DNA from: Pseudoalteromonas sp. MSK9-3
GTDB lineage: Bacteria > Pseudomonadota > Gammaproteobacteria > Enterobacterales > Alteromonadaceae
Length of the DNA: 64,000 bases
Assembly: GCF_003590335.1 (NCBI RefSeq)
Contig: NZ_MIET01000009.1
Coordinates: 124,001-188,000 of the forward strand
Reading direction: 5' to 3'
Shown one piece after another: positions 1 to 9,028 of this stretch (positions are counted from its first letter, which is position 1; the number at the start of each line of letters is the position of its first letter). Both the position numbers and the translations under genes were made by a program. The notes under the pieces were generated by a model. That model was not told where the DNA came from. It did not search any database and saw nothing but the letters and a program-made list of their open reading frames with translations.

Positions 1-28
1 CCCCAGAGCGCGAAAAAAGGGGTTACCC

Positions 29-3000
29 ATGATTAAATTAAGTGCTTTAAACCCTGTATCGGTTTCAGTTTTGATTGCGTTAAGCTGCAATATAAATAAT
101 TTGGCTTATGCCGCAAGCTTAGAAAATAACACTGCACGTAATCCGGATGTTGCCAGTAATACTGAGCAGCAATTGGTGCAAAAGCATTTTGTGTTACATG
201 CATTAGCGCCAGTGAGCGCAACAGAGGTGGAACAATCACACACTGAGCAAGTGGCAAAAGAAGCGAATTATGTGAAAGATTCTGCGATTCGTTTTGTATC
301 AGGTAAGCATTTTCTCACTGGTTCAACAAAACAAGAAATGGACTTTATCATTGGTCAGCTTCGCGGTAAAAAGCAATTAAAGCTCCATTTTATTGGCCAT
401 GCCGATAGCCAACGACTCAGCCCGAATGCGAAGAAAATTTATAAAACCAATCAGGGCTTGTCAGAGCATCGAGCAGATATTGTGGCGGCCTACTTTCGCC
501 AGCAATTGGGGCTAAAAAGTGATGCGACTACCACTGTTGGGCGTTCAAATCGAGAACCAGTTGCCAGTAATGCCACTTTAGCGGGCATGGCGCGAAATCG
601 CCGTGTTGAAGTAATAGCGGTGTATGTTGAAGAAAAAATCACAACCAAAACAGTGATACAAGCTGGGCCACAACGACAGTTGATATGTGACAACCCCATG
701 TTACCACAGCCCGCAATGGCCATTACGCTGGATGGGCAACCGTTTGCGTCTGGTGATAGCGCCAATAATGCTGATCAACAGCGCTGTGCAGATGTGGCGC
801 TTAAAAAAATGCAGCTGCAATTGAAATACGATCCACTTGAGGCACTGCCTAAGCTCAGTATTCAACATGCATTAACCCAATCGGGTAATACCTTGATGAT
901 GCATTTGAAGGGTTACAGTAACTACAGCAGCTTTATAAAATATGCAGAAGTCTTGGTTATGGCCCCAGATGATCAGCAGGTACTCAGTAAGGTGTCACTC
1001 AATGATAATTTAGAGGGCAAGTGGCGTTTACCTGGTAACTTATTAGGGATGAGCTTAGCGTACCGGTTGAGAGTATATGACAACAGCGGCCGTTTTGATG
1101 AAACAATACTTAATAGCGCCGACTTTCGGCCGAAATTTGCGGTAGCGCCAGTAAAAGTAACAGGCTACTTACTGACAAGCTACGGCAAGTCTCAGTTAGA
1201 AAAGCAAAGTATCAAAGTAGCAGGAGGCACGCTGACGTTATATGGTGAGCAAGTGCCAGAGCAACACCATGTGTTCTTTTTAGGTCGTGTGGTGGCGATC
1301 ACCCGCGAGCGTAAATTTGTCCATCAGCAAATAGTTCGTTCCGGCTTTCATCGTGCTGAAGTGGCTGTTTTGGATGATGATGGTAATGGCACTTTGATCC
1401 ACCGTGATTTAGCGCTACCAAAAAGTGATTGGTTTTATGTAGCGATGGCTGACTTAACGGTTGGACAAAATAGCCATAATGGACCGGTTGATTTACTGAA
1501 TAAAACTCAACATAAAGATGGTGAGTTATTTGCTGACGGGCGTTTGGCTGGCTACATTACAGGAAAATGGCAAGACGAGTATCAAGTCACAGCGCGATTA
1601 GACACCCGTGAAGCTCCCCTTAATGCGCTATTTTCGAACATTCATCAAAAAGATCCAAAAAGCTTATTCAGGCGTTTGGAAGAGCAAGCCCATCCGAGTG
1701 AATTTGGTGATGACTCAACCACACGAGATGATGCGCCCAGTAATGGTAAGCTATATTTAAAAATTGCCAAAGATGATAATCAGGTTTTATGGGGTAACTT
1801 TAATACGCAAATAAGCGATACAGAGTTAAGCCGAGTAGAGCGTGGTTTATACGGTCTACAGGCAAAGTATGTGAGTGCTGATGTAACACAGTTTGGTGAA
1901 AGTACCGCGGGTGCCGAGTTATTTGTCGCTGAAGCTGAAACCTTACCAGCCTATGAAACGCATAGGGCCACTGGAGGCTCGCTTTATTACCTTCAACATC
2001 AAGATATTGTCATTGGCTCTGAGCAAATAGCCGTTGAAGTACGAGATAAAATCTCAGGGTTAGTGTTAGTACGTCGAGCATTAGTGGCTGGGCAAGACTA
2101 TGATATTGATGCCTTGCAAGGGCGTATATTACTCACCAAACCTTTGTCGTCATTTGAATTTGATGATTTATTGGTTCGTGCCGCAAGCTTAGATAATAAC
2201 CCCACCTATTTAATCGCCAATTATGAATACAGCGCAGGATTTTCGCAGCTGAATAATTTGACCTATGGTGGCCGTATTAGCCAATGGTTAAACGGCAAAG
2301 TGCAAATCGGCGCAACAGTACGTCAGCAAAAGCTCGATGAATATGATGATAACTTATATGGTTTGGATGCGATATATCGGCACAGTGAACACAGTTATGT
2401 GAAAGTTGAAGCGGCTGAAACACAAGGTATCGCAAGTGCGTTAAGCACTTTTAATGGTGGCTTTAGTTTTGATAATACGCAGTCTGCTGACACGCCAACG
2501 AATGCACAAGGAGTACGTGTTGAAGCGGCCTCTACATGGCACGAATTAGGGTTAAATAACGATGGCAAGGTCAATGTGTATTGGCAAAAGCTACAACAAG
2601 GCTTTGCGGGACTTGGTCAAGTCAACGCTGATGAAGCACAAACCGCAGGGGTTTTATTAACTTGGCAAGCAACAGAAGATACGCAGGTTAAACTTAAAGC
2701 TGACGAAAATAAGGTGAAAGCACGTTATCATCGCCAAGCGGCTGAGCTAGACATTGCACATGAATTGACTGAGCAATGGCAAGTGAGCGCAGGGATCCGT
2801 ATGGATAAGCGTGAGCAGCTACATGCTATATCATCTGAAAATGCACTTGTGGTAGGGCAAGCAGATGAAGGTCAGCGCACTGATGTGGCTTTACAACTGC
2901 AATATAATCCTAAAACAGACTGGTTAGCGTATGGGTTTGTGCAAGGTACACTCGATAAAGAAGTAACGCGAAAGGCCAATGATCGAATTGGCTTTGGGGG

Positions 3001-4111
3001 AGAGGTTCAGATTTCTGAAGCGATCACACTCAAAGGCGAAACATCTCAAGGAAAGCAAGGCTTTGCCGCTGTTGCTGGGGTTGATTATGCTTACAGTGCG
3101 TCAGGCAATGTATATCTCAATTATCAATTAGACCCTGATGGAGATGACTTATTCAATTCTCGTCAACAGCGTCAATGGGTAACGGGCGCTCGGCATCGTT
3201 TTAGTGATTCAACCAGTGTGTATGGTGAGCAACAATTCCAAAAAGATGATCGTCAAACGGGTATCACGCACGCTTATGGCGTTGATCATAGCATTAACGA
3301 ACGTTGGCAAGTGCAGGTTGGCTTTGAAAATGGCGACATAGATTTATTTGAGCAAGGTCAATTGGCGCGAGACAGTGTCACGTTAGGGTTAGGGTATTTG
3401 CACCAAGGTCTACGCTGGTCAGGTGCGTTAGAGTATCGTCAAGATAGCACCGATGATGAGCAGCGTACAAACTGGCTAATGCGTCATAACTTTACTGCGA
3501 AACTGTCGCCCGATTGGCGTGCGCAGCTACGTCTTGATACAGCGATAAGCGAGAGCAATGTTGAGAGCGACAATAGCGGTTTAAACAGCGATTTTACAGA
3601 GTTTCAGCTAGGGTTTGCTTATCGTCCGATAGAGGTAAGCCCTTGGTCAGGCATGGCAAGTGTGACCTATTTAGAAGATTTAGCACCCGCACAGCAACTC
3701 AATGGCATTGGCTTAGATAACACCCCACAGCAACGCAGTACCGTTTGGTCTGTTGATGTGAATTACCGATTAACTTCGCGCTGGCGAGTGGGGGCTAAGT
3801 TTGCTCAGCGTACAGGAGAGGTGCGATTAGGGCGTGATGCGGGACCTTGGTTTGACTCTACTGCCCAGCTGCATGTCCTTAGAGCCGATTATCATTTAGC
3901 ACATAGCTGGGACGCGACGTTAGAATGGCGTAATTTATCAGTAGAACGCGCACAAGACGAGCGCAGCGGCGCACTTGCAGCCATTCATCGCCACGTGGGA
4001 GAGCATATGAAAGTGGGTATTGGTTATAACTTTACTGAATTTTCAGATGATTTAACTGATTTTGATTATGACTCAAAAGGTTGGTTTATCAATTTAACGG
4101 GTAAATTTTAA
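29..4111 (+). CDS. Large outer-membrane protein with OmpA-like domain and C-terminal beta-barrel
   Basis: 1360-residue exported protein. A signal peptide ends near residue 29 (..NLAYA-ASL). Residues about 90-200 form an OmpA C-terminal-like domain: a GHADS motif, then LSEHRADIVAAYF and an NRRVEV ending, the pattern that binds peptidoglycan diaminopimelate in OmpA/Pal proteins. The middle (about 380-560) is beta-rich. The C-terminal ~700 residues have alternating polar/aromatic strands and end in Phe, as in outer-membrane barrels. The start has a strong AAAAAAGGGG ribosome site 6 bases upstream. Placing the OmpA domain at the N-terminus of such a long barrel protein is unusual, because it is normally C-terminal. 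It probably continues an operon that lies outside the window. The exact role is unknown; anchoring or assembly of a surface structure is an inference. Confidence 0.75.
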   Translation: MIKLSALNPVSVSVLIALSCNINNLAYAASLENNTARNPDVASNTEQQLVQKHFVLHALAPVSATEVEQSHTEQVAKEANYVKDSAIRFVSGKHFLTGSTKQEMDFIIGQLRGKKQLKLHFIGHADSQRLSPNAKKIYKTNQGLSEHRADIVAAYFRQQLGLKSDATTTVGRSNREPVASNATLAGMARNRRVEVIAVYVEEKITTKTVIQAGPQRQLICDNPMLPQPAMAITLDGQPFASGDSANNADQQRCADVALKKMQLQLKYDPLEALPKLSIQHALTQSGNTLMMHLKGYSNYSSFIKYAEVLVMAPDDQQVLSKVSLNDNLEGKWRLPGNLLGMSLAYRLRVYDNSGRFDETILNSADFRPKFAVAPVKVTGYLLTSYGKSQLEKQSIKVAGGTLTLYGEQVPEQHHVFFLGRVVAITRERKFVHQQIVRSGFHRAEVAVLDDDGNGTLIHRDLALPKSDWFYVAMADLTVGQNSHNGPVDLLNKTQHKDGELFADGRLAGYITGKWQDEYQVTARLDTREAPLNALFSNIHQKDPKSLFRRLEEQAHPSEFGDDSTTRDDAPSNGKLYLKIAKDDNQVLWGNFNTQISDTELSRVERGLYGLQAKYVSADVTQFGESTAGAELFVAEAETLPAYETHRATGGSLYYLQHQDIVIGSEQIAVEVRDKISGLVLVRRALVAGQDYDIDALQGRILLTKPLSSFEFDDLLVRAASLDNNPTYLIANYEYSAGFSQLNNLTYGGRISQWLNGKVQIGATVRQQKLDEYDDNLYGLDAIYRHSEHSYVKVEAAETQGIASALSTFNGGFSFDNTQSADTPTNAQGVRVEAASTWHELGLNNDGKVNVYWQKLQQGFAGLGQVNADEAQTAGVLLTWQATEDTQVKLKADENKVKARYHRQAAELDIAHELTEQWQVSAGIRMDKREQLHAISSENALVVGQADEGQRTDVALQLQYNPKTDWLAYGFVQGTLDKEVTRKANDRIGFGGEVQISEAITLKGETSQGKQGFAAVAGVDYAYSASGNVYLNYQLDPDGDDLFNSRQQRQWVTGARHRFSDSTSVYGEQQFQKDDRQTGITHAYGVDHSINERWQVQVGFENGDIDLFEQGQLARDSVTLGLGYLHQGLRWSGALEYRQDSTDDEQRTNWLMRHNFTAKLSPDWRAQLRLDTAISESNVESDNSGLNSDFTEFQLGFAYRPIEVSPWSGMASVTYLEDLAPAQQLNGIGLDNTPQQRSTVWSVDVNYRLTSRWRVGAKFAQRTGEVRLGRDAGPWFDSTAQLHVLRADYHLAHSWDATLEWRNLSVERAQDERSGALAAIHRHVGEHMKVGIGYNFTEFSDDLTDFDYDSKGWFINLTGKF

Positions 4112-4126
4112 CAAATAAACGCACTG

Positions 4127-4158
4127 GCCCAGTCGGTATGTTAGCAGTGCTACTGGGC
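4127..4158 (+). terminator. Weak terminator-like hairpin after the OmpA-barrel gene
   Basis: The arms GCCCAGT (4127-4133) and ACTGGGC (4152-4158) can pair around an 18-base loop, but no clear T-run follows. It may only attenuate read-through into rnr. Confidence 0.3.
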
Positions 4159-4243
4159 TACATAAAACTTTCATTGTCTGCGGCTGTCTCATTGTTCGAT
4201 TTTGGGTTAAAATAACGACATAACTCCATTAACAAGATAGTGA

Positions 4244-6721
4244 ATGTCAAAACAGGATCCTTACCTTAGCCGAGAGCAAGATAAATACGAAAACCCAGTT
4301 CCCAGCCGTGAATTTATTTTAGAGCACATTAAAAAAGTGTCAGCAAAAGCGGCCACCTTTAGTCACCTCTGTAGTGATTTGAATGTATTCGAATCAGAGC
4401 GGCAAATAGCCTTTAAGCGTCGTTTGCGCGCCATGGAACGTGACGGTCAATTACATTTCAATAAGTTCAAACGTTATGTGATCCCAACCGATGATGGATT
4501 GGTTAAAGGTCGAGTGATCGGGCATCGTGATGGCTTTGGATTTTTGGTGGTGGAAGGCGAACCTAAAGACTGGTTTGTTGCAAAACATCAAATGAATATG
4601 GTTTTGCACGGTGACATTGTTTTAGCCAAAGCAGCAAGCCGTGGTTCTGGCGGTAAAGTAGAAGCGCGCATTATAAAAGTACTCGCGGGTGAGCGTGCAC
4701 CAATTGTTGGGCGCTATTTCGTTGAGCATGGTACGGCCGTTGTGGTGCCAGAAGATCCGCGTCTTACCCAAGACATTATTATATTGCCTGGTAGCGAAAA
4801 TGGGGCGCGTCATAATCAAATGGTGCAGGTTGAGATCACACAAAGTCCAAGCCGACAAATGAATGCAGTGGGTAAAGTACTTGAAGTGCTCGGCGACCAC
4901 ATGGCGCCAGGAATGGAAATTGAAGTGGCGTTGCGTAATCACGACATTCCGCATGTATGGCCAGAAGCGGTGTTAGAGCAAGTAGCGAAACATGGTGAGT
5001 TTGTTGAAGAAGCAGATAAAGCCGGGCGGGTTGATTTGCGCGAGCTGCCGTTAGTCACCATTGATGGTGAAGATGCCCGCGACTTTGATGATGCCGTTTA
5101 TTGCGAACGTAAAAAGTCGGGTGGATGGCGTCTATGGGTCGCCATTGCCGATGTGTCTCATTATGTACCAAAAGGCAGTGCACTGGATAAAGAAGCCATT
5201 GAACGCGGTAACTCAGTGTATTTTCCAGAGCAAGTGATCCCGATGCTTCCTAAAGTATTGTCGAATGGATTGTGTTCACTGAATCCAGAAGTTGATCGCT
5301 TGTGTATGGTGGCAGAGATGACAGTCTCTGAAGCGGGTAAGTTATCTGGTTATCGTTTTTGCGAAGCGATCATGAACTCACATGCACGCCTCACTTACAC
5401 CAAAGTACATGCGATTTTGCAAGGTGATGAAATACTGCGCGAACAATATGCCGCGGTTGTGCCGCATTTGATTGATTTACAGCAAATGTATATGGCATTG
5501 AAGTCGGCACGTCAGACACGAGGTGCCATAGAGTTTGAAACCGTTGAAACACGCTTTGTGTTTAACGCTCATCGTAAAATTGAATCTATCGTGCCCTTAG
5601 TGCGTAATGATGCGCATAAGTTGATTGAAGAATGTATGATTTTAGCCAATGTGTCAGCGGCTAAGTTATTAGAAAAACATGAAGCACCCGCGCTATATCG
5701 TATTCATGATGAGCCGGATCAAGAAAAACTCAGTCACTTTAGACAATTTTTAAATGACTTAGGCATTGAAAGTTTATTGCCTAACGACCCTGAGCCAAAA
5801 GAATTAACGGCGGCACTGGCACAATTGGGAGATCGCCCAGAAAAAGAATTGATCCAGACCATGTTATTACGCTCTATGAAGCAAGCCGTATATCAGGCTG
5901 ATAACATTGGACACTATGGATTAGCGTTGTCTGCATATGCGCATTTTACATCGCCTATCCGCCGTTACCCTGATTTAGTGGTTCATCGAGCGATTAAAGG
6001 CATATTAGCAAGCCAAGGCCAGCAAACATCGGGTGCCTATGTTTACGAAAATGATGAAGTTGATAGGTTAGGCGAGCAATGCTCGACCACTGAACGTCGT
6101 GCTGATGATGCAACCCGAGAAGTGGCTGACTGGCTCAAATGTGAATACATGCAAGATCATGTAGGCGATGAATTCTCTGGTGTGGTGTCGTCAGTGACCA
6201 ACTTTGGGTTATTTGTTCGCTTAGATGACTTGCAAATTGATGGCTTAATTCATGTTTCTAACTTGGGGCAAGAGTACTACCAATATGATGGGGCCAAGCA
6301 TACCCTCATTGGTGAGCACTCCCACTCCGTTTACCGTTTGGGTGATAAGCTTACTGTGACCGTTGCGTCTGTGAGCTTAGACGAGCGTCGAGTTAACTTG
6401 GTATTGGCGGGAGAGGCGGTACCTGATAGATACGCACGTCGACGTGCAAAACCACAGACTAAATCAAAACAACATGCGCCAAGTAGTGTGCGTTCACAGC
6501 TAAAAGCAGGTAAAATCCCCAGCAAAGACCAGCAAGATGAGCAGAGTAAGCCGTCTAAAAAGCCGAGTAAGGGTAAAAAGACCACGCCGAAAGGTAAGCT
6601 GAAAAAAGCGAAATCGTCGAGTGCTGAAGTGACTAAAGGCAAAGCAAAACCTAAAGCCAAAAAAGCCAAAGCAAAGCGCCCTGGTAAAAACGCCCGTAAA
6701 CGTAAAAGCACTGGAGCATAA
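4244..6721 (+). CDS. rnr: Ribonuclease R
   Basis: 825-residue 3'-5' exoribonuclease of the RNase II/RNB family. It degrades structured RNA, including rRNA fragments and stem-loop-ended mRNA, and acts in tmRNA quality control. Visible domains are an N-terminal helix-turn-helix (about 20-85), two cold-shock/OB segments (about 85-235), the RNB catalytic domain (about 262-590), an S1 domain (about 645-728) and a very Lys-rich tail (about 735-825). The catalytic acidic cluster is [14 protein letters not shown] near residues 273-286. The length matches the E. coli enzyme (813). rlmB follows 5 bases after the stop, as in E. coli, so the two are co-transcribed. The basic tail ([14 protein letters not shown]) fits helicase and ribosome binding reported for RNase R. 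Confidence 0.97.
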   Translation: MSKQDPYLSREQDKYENPVPSREFILEHIKKVSAKAATFSHLCSDLNVFESERQIAFKRRLRAMERDGQLHFNKFKRYVIPTDDGLVKGRVIGHRDGFGFLVVEGEPKDWFVAKHQMNMVLHGDIVLAKAASRGSGGKVEARIIKVLAGERAPIVGRYFVEHGTAVVVPEDPRLTQDIIILPGSENGARHNQMVQVEITQSPSRQMNAVGKVLEVLGDHMAPGMEIEVALRNHDIPHVWPEAVLEQVAKHGEFVEEADKAGRVDLRELPLVTIDGEDARDFDDAVYCERKKSGGWRLWVAIADVSHYVPKGSALDKEAIERGNSVYFPEQVIPMLPKVLSNGLCSLNPEVDRLCMVAEMTVSEAGKLSGYRFCEAIMNSHARLTYTKVHAILQGDEILREQYAAVVPHLIDLQQMYMALKSARQTRGAIEFETVETRFVFNAHRKIESIVPLVRNDAHKLIEECMILANVSAAKLLEKHEAPALYRIHDEPDQEKLSHFRQFLNDLGIESLLPNDPEPKELTAALAQLGDRPEKELIQTMLLRSMKQAVYQADNIGHYGLALSAYAHFTSPIRRYPDLVVHRAIKGILASQGQQTSGAYVYENDEVDRLGEQCSTTERRADDATREVADWLKCEYMQDHVGDEFSGVVSSVTNFGLFVRLDDLQIDGLIHVSNLGQEYYQYDGAKHTLIGEHSHSVYRLGDKLTVTVASVSLDERRVNLVLAGEAVPDRYARRRAKPQTKSKQHAPSSVRSQLKAGKIPSKDQQDEQSKPSKKPSKGKKTTPKGKLKKAKSSSAEVTKGKAKPKAKKAKAKRPGKNARKRKSTGA

Positions 6722-6726
6722 ACGCA

Positions 6727-7467
6727 GTGAGTAATGAATTAATTTATGGTTTTCATTCTATTGAAGCCATTTTAAACAAAGAGCCTGAGCGCTTTTTAGA
6801 GATCTACGTATTAAAAGGGCGTGAAGATAAACGCTTAAATCCAATCATTAATGAAGCACGTAGATTTGGCATTTCGGTGCAGTTTATGCAGCGTAAAGCA
6901 TTAGATAACAAATCAAAAGGCGAGCAACATCAAGGTATTATTGCCAATGTGAAAGCGGCGCGTACTTACAGCGAACGTGATTTAGATGACATCATTGCCA
7001 GAGAAGAAAACCCCTTCTTTTTAGTATTAGATGGCGTCACTGATCCGCATAACCTAGGTGCTTGTTTACGTAGTGCTGATGCTGCGGGTGTCCATGGTGT
7101 GATCGTACCAAAAGACAAGTCAGCTAAATTAACCGGTACGGCTCGTAAAGTTGCCTGTGGGGCAGCAGAAACAGTACCGTTGATCCAAGTTACCAACCTT
7201 GCTCGTACTCTGCGTGATATTAAAGAGGCGGGAGTTTGGGTTGCTGGTACGGCGGGTGAAACAGACACTCATGTGTTTGATGCAAGCTTAACGGGTCCAA
7301 TTGCAATCATCATGGGGGCGGAAGGAGATGGCATGCGCCGTTTAACCCGTGAACATTGCGATATTTTAGTGAAAATTCCTATGGTTGGCACGGTGTCAAG
7401 TTTGAACGTGTCAGTGGCAACTGGAGTGTGTTTGTTTGAAGTGTTGCGTCAACGTAACGCGGTATAA
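6727..7467 (+). CDS. rlmB: 23S rRNA (guanosine-2'-O-)-methyltransferase RlmB
   Basis: 246-residue SpoU/TrmH-family (SPOUT) methyltransferase that makes Gm2251 in the peptidyl-transferase loop of 23S rRNA, using S-adenosylmethionine. An N-terminal L30e-like substrate-binding domain ([16 protein letters not shown]) covers about 1-80. The SPOUT motifs follow: [19 protein letters not shown] (motif 1), [13 protein letters not shown] (motif 2) and [15 protein letters not shown] (motif 3, trefoil knot). The start codon is GTG at 6727, five bases after the rnr stop. No in-frame ATG fits the family N-terminus. It forms an operon with rnr. Confidence 0.96.
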   Translation: MSNELIYGFHSIEAILNKEPERFLEIYVLKGREDKRLNPIINEARRFGISVQFMQRKALDNKSKGEQHQGIIANVKAARTYSERDLDDIIAREENPFFLVLDGVTDPHNLGACLRSADAAGVHGVIVPKDKSAKLTGTARKVACGAAETVPLIQVTNLARTLRDIKEAGVWVAGTAGETDTHVFDASLTGPIAIIMGAEGDGMRRLTREHCDILVKIPMVGTVSSLNVSVATGVCLFEVLRQRNAV

Positions 7468-7487
7468 CTCATCGATGTTGTCATACC

Positions 7488-7511
7488 GAGGTTAGAGAAC
7501 ACTCTAACCTC
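7488..7511. terminator. Hairpin between convergent rlmB and yjjG
   Basis: A perfect 10-bp stem GAGGTTAGAG/CTCTAACCTC with an AACA loop lies between the two convergent stops. The following plus-strand sequence is T/C-rich (CTTCCTTCTCTTTT), so it probably works as a terminator for the rnr-rlmB operon and possibly in both directions. Confidence 0.6.
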
Positions 7512-7539
7512 ATCGTCTTCCTTCTCTTTTGTTACCTAA

Positions 7540-8217
7540 CTATTCCTCAGCCAGCAAACGGGCTAATTCAGTCAATGAGCGCACAGTATAAGTAGGCTTT
7601 ATATCAACTGGACATGATTGATTCTGGTGCTGCAACCAGCAGCTGTCAATACCAAACAGATTAGCGCCCAAAATGTCGCTACTTGGGGTATCACCGACCA
7701 TCAGTACTTTAGATTTATCTGGCTCACCAAACAGCGATAAAGTGTGTTGGAAAATTTTGGGATCGGGCTTGGCAATGCCGACCAGCTCAGAGATAACCAA
7801 ATGCTCAAAGTGTGCTGTAAGGCCGGTGTGATCTAACCTGCGTTGCTGCAATGCGGCAAACCCATTGGTAATGATCCCCAGCTTGGCTTTACCCTGTAAC
7901 TGGGTTAATAATTCGCGTGCACCGGGTAAAGGTTCACAAATTGCAGCCATTGCCGTTAAAAACCCTTCGTTGAGTTGCTCCGCAGGTACATTAAGCTTGT
8001 TGGCCCACGATGAAAAGCGGGTAACTTGTAATGTTTTAGCATCGATAAGGCCTGCCTGATAATCTAGCCACAGTGGGGCGTTGACCTGTTGATACTCTGT
8101 AAAGTGCTCAGCAGTAAATGTGACCCCATATTGTGCGAACATGACTTGCAACCCCGCGCATGCATTAAAGCTAAACAGGGTTTCATCGGCATCAAATAAA
8201 ATATGTGTGTATTTCAT
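7540..8217 (-). CDS. yjjG: HAD-family pyrimidine 5'-nucleotidase YjjG
   Basis: 225-residue cytoplasmic haloacid-dehalogenase hydrolase. The N-terminal FDADETLFSFN carries the two catalytic Asp (DxD) of HAD motif I; IITNGF is motif II, Lys in IAKPDPKIF is motif III, and MVGDTPSSDILGA is motif IV. The sequence matches E. coli YjjG, a dUMP/dTMP/UMP phosphatase thought to clean up non-canonical pyrimidine nucleotides. It lies directly after yjjX (8-base gap), so the two house-cleaning enzymes probably form one transcript. Confidence 0.88.
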   Translation of the reverse strand: MKYTHILFDADETLFSFNACAGLQVMFAQYGVTFTAEHFTEYQQVNAPLWLDYQAGLIDAKTLQVTRFSSWANKLNVPAEQLNEGFLTAMAAICEPLPGARELLTQLQGKAKLGIITNGFAALQQRRLDHTGLTAHFEHLVISELVGIAKPDPKIFQHTLSLFGEPDKSKVLMVGDTPSSDILGANLFGIDSCWLQHQNQSCPVDIKPTYTVRSLTELARLLAEE

Positions 8218-8225
8218 AGTACCCT

Positions 8226-8765
8226 TTATTGATTGTTGAACAGTTCTGCATGAATGAAAGGTGCCATAGCAAGGGTCAAGGCTTGTGTGTAGGTGCTTTC
8301 TCTGGTTGCTAAGTTGTTGGTAAGTAAACCAATCGCACCGCCTTTTTGCTTTATGTTGGTGGTGTTAAAAGTTTTGTCCATTACCGGCCCAAGCTCCTCT
8401 CCTGCGATCAGTGCATCGAAAATAACTTGAGGGAGCGGCAGGTTACTGCTGCGGTTTACACTGGTGTGTTGTGAATTTGCTATTACGACATAGGCAAATG
8501 TTGCTGGGCCATAGCTAAACTGATGCGCGCCGCCCTCCATTGCACAATAATAGTCTGCGTTGTGGTGTTGCATTAAATACTCGACTCTATTTTGTGCGCC
8601 AAGTCGTGTTTGTTCTTCCCCTAAAGGTTGCTCAGGCACCAAAGAAGGCGCATGCAGCCCTTCGCAATGGATAGTCTTATCAGGAAAGTAATTGCTAAAA
8701 ACCTGCTTTGCAGCATTTATTTTTATTGGGTTTTGCGAGCCGACTAAGATGCTTAACTGTGTCAT
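8226..8765 (-). CDS. yjjX: Inosine/xanthosine triphosphatase (YjjX family)
   Basis: 179-residue NTPase of the YjjX (Maf/HAM1-like) fold, which hydrolyses ITP and XTP so that deaminated purines do not enter RNA or DNA. The N-terminus LSILVGSQNPIKINAA has the typical nucleotide-binding SxNPxK motif, and MEGGAH around residues 97-102 is the conserved acidic/glycine segment. The length is usual for the family (170-180). It is upstream of yjjG on the same strand, and both act on aberrant nucleotides. The intergenic space behind its start holds one end of the 193-bp repeat (8832-9024). Confidence 0.88.
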   Translation of the reverse strand: MTQLSILVGSQNPIKINAAKQVFSNYFPDKTIHCEGLHAPSLVPEQPLGEEQTRLGAQNRVEYLMQHHNADYYCAMEGGAHQFSYGPATFAYVVIANSQHTSVNRSSNLPLPQVIFDALIAGEELGPVMDKTFNTTNIKQKGGAIGLLTNNLATRESTYTQALTLAMAPFIHAELFNNQ

Positions 8766-8827
8766 TGAAATCTCGTGCTGTACAAAAGAGCAAACAGTGT
8801 AAGCTTGGTGTTATTTGCCCGCAAGTT

Positions 8828-9028
8828 AAATAACCTCCGGTTTGGATAAGGGTTTTGGAATAGAAAGTGTTTTGAAAACAAACTTAACTACAATCCAATG
8901 ATGATATTTTGCTCAATATCAAGGCGATTTTATGCAGTAATAGCGGGCTATTACAAATGAAAGCAACGCCGAGAGTGAGAAAAATAGCTTTATTGGGCAA
9001 ATTCGCTTATCCAGAGCTGAGGTTAAAT
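8828..9028. mobile_element. MITE-like element, copy 1 (193 bp plus AAAT duplications)
   Basis: The element body is 8832-9024. Its ends are imperfect inverted repeats of about 19 bp, reading AACCTC..GG/CT..TGGATAAG inward from both sides. It is flanked by AAAT on both sides (8828-8831 and 9025-9028), a likely 4-bp target duplication. A copy about 95% identical lies at 58402-58593, also with its own 4-bp duplication. The centre has a perfect 8-bp hairpin (GTAATAGC/GCTATTAC, 8937-8954). It encodes no protein. These are the marks of a non-autonomous miniature inverted-repeat element; the parent transposase is not in this window. Confidence 0.8.

Noticed and set aside
6331..6711. 126-codon minus-strand frame opposite the 3' end of rnr
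   Set aside because: It is the mirror of the Lys-rich RNase R tail; low-complexity codons give long antisense frames.
7488..7511. GAGGTTA...TAACCTC hairpin resembling the repeat ends
   Set aside because: The ends face the wrong way, no internal repeat sequence is present, and it sits where a terminator is expected between convergent genes.
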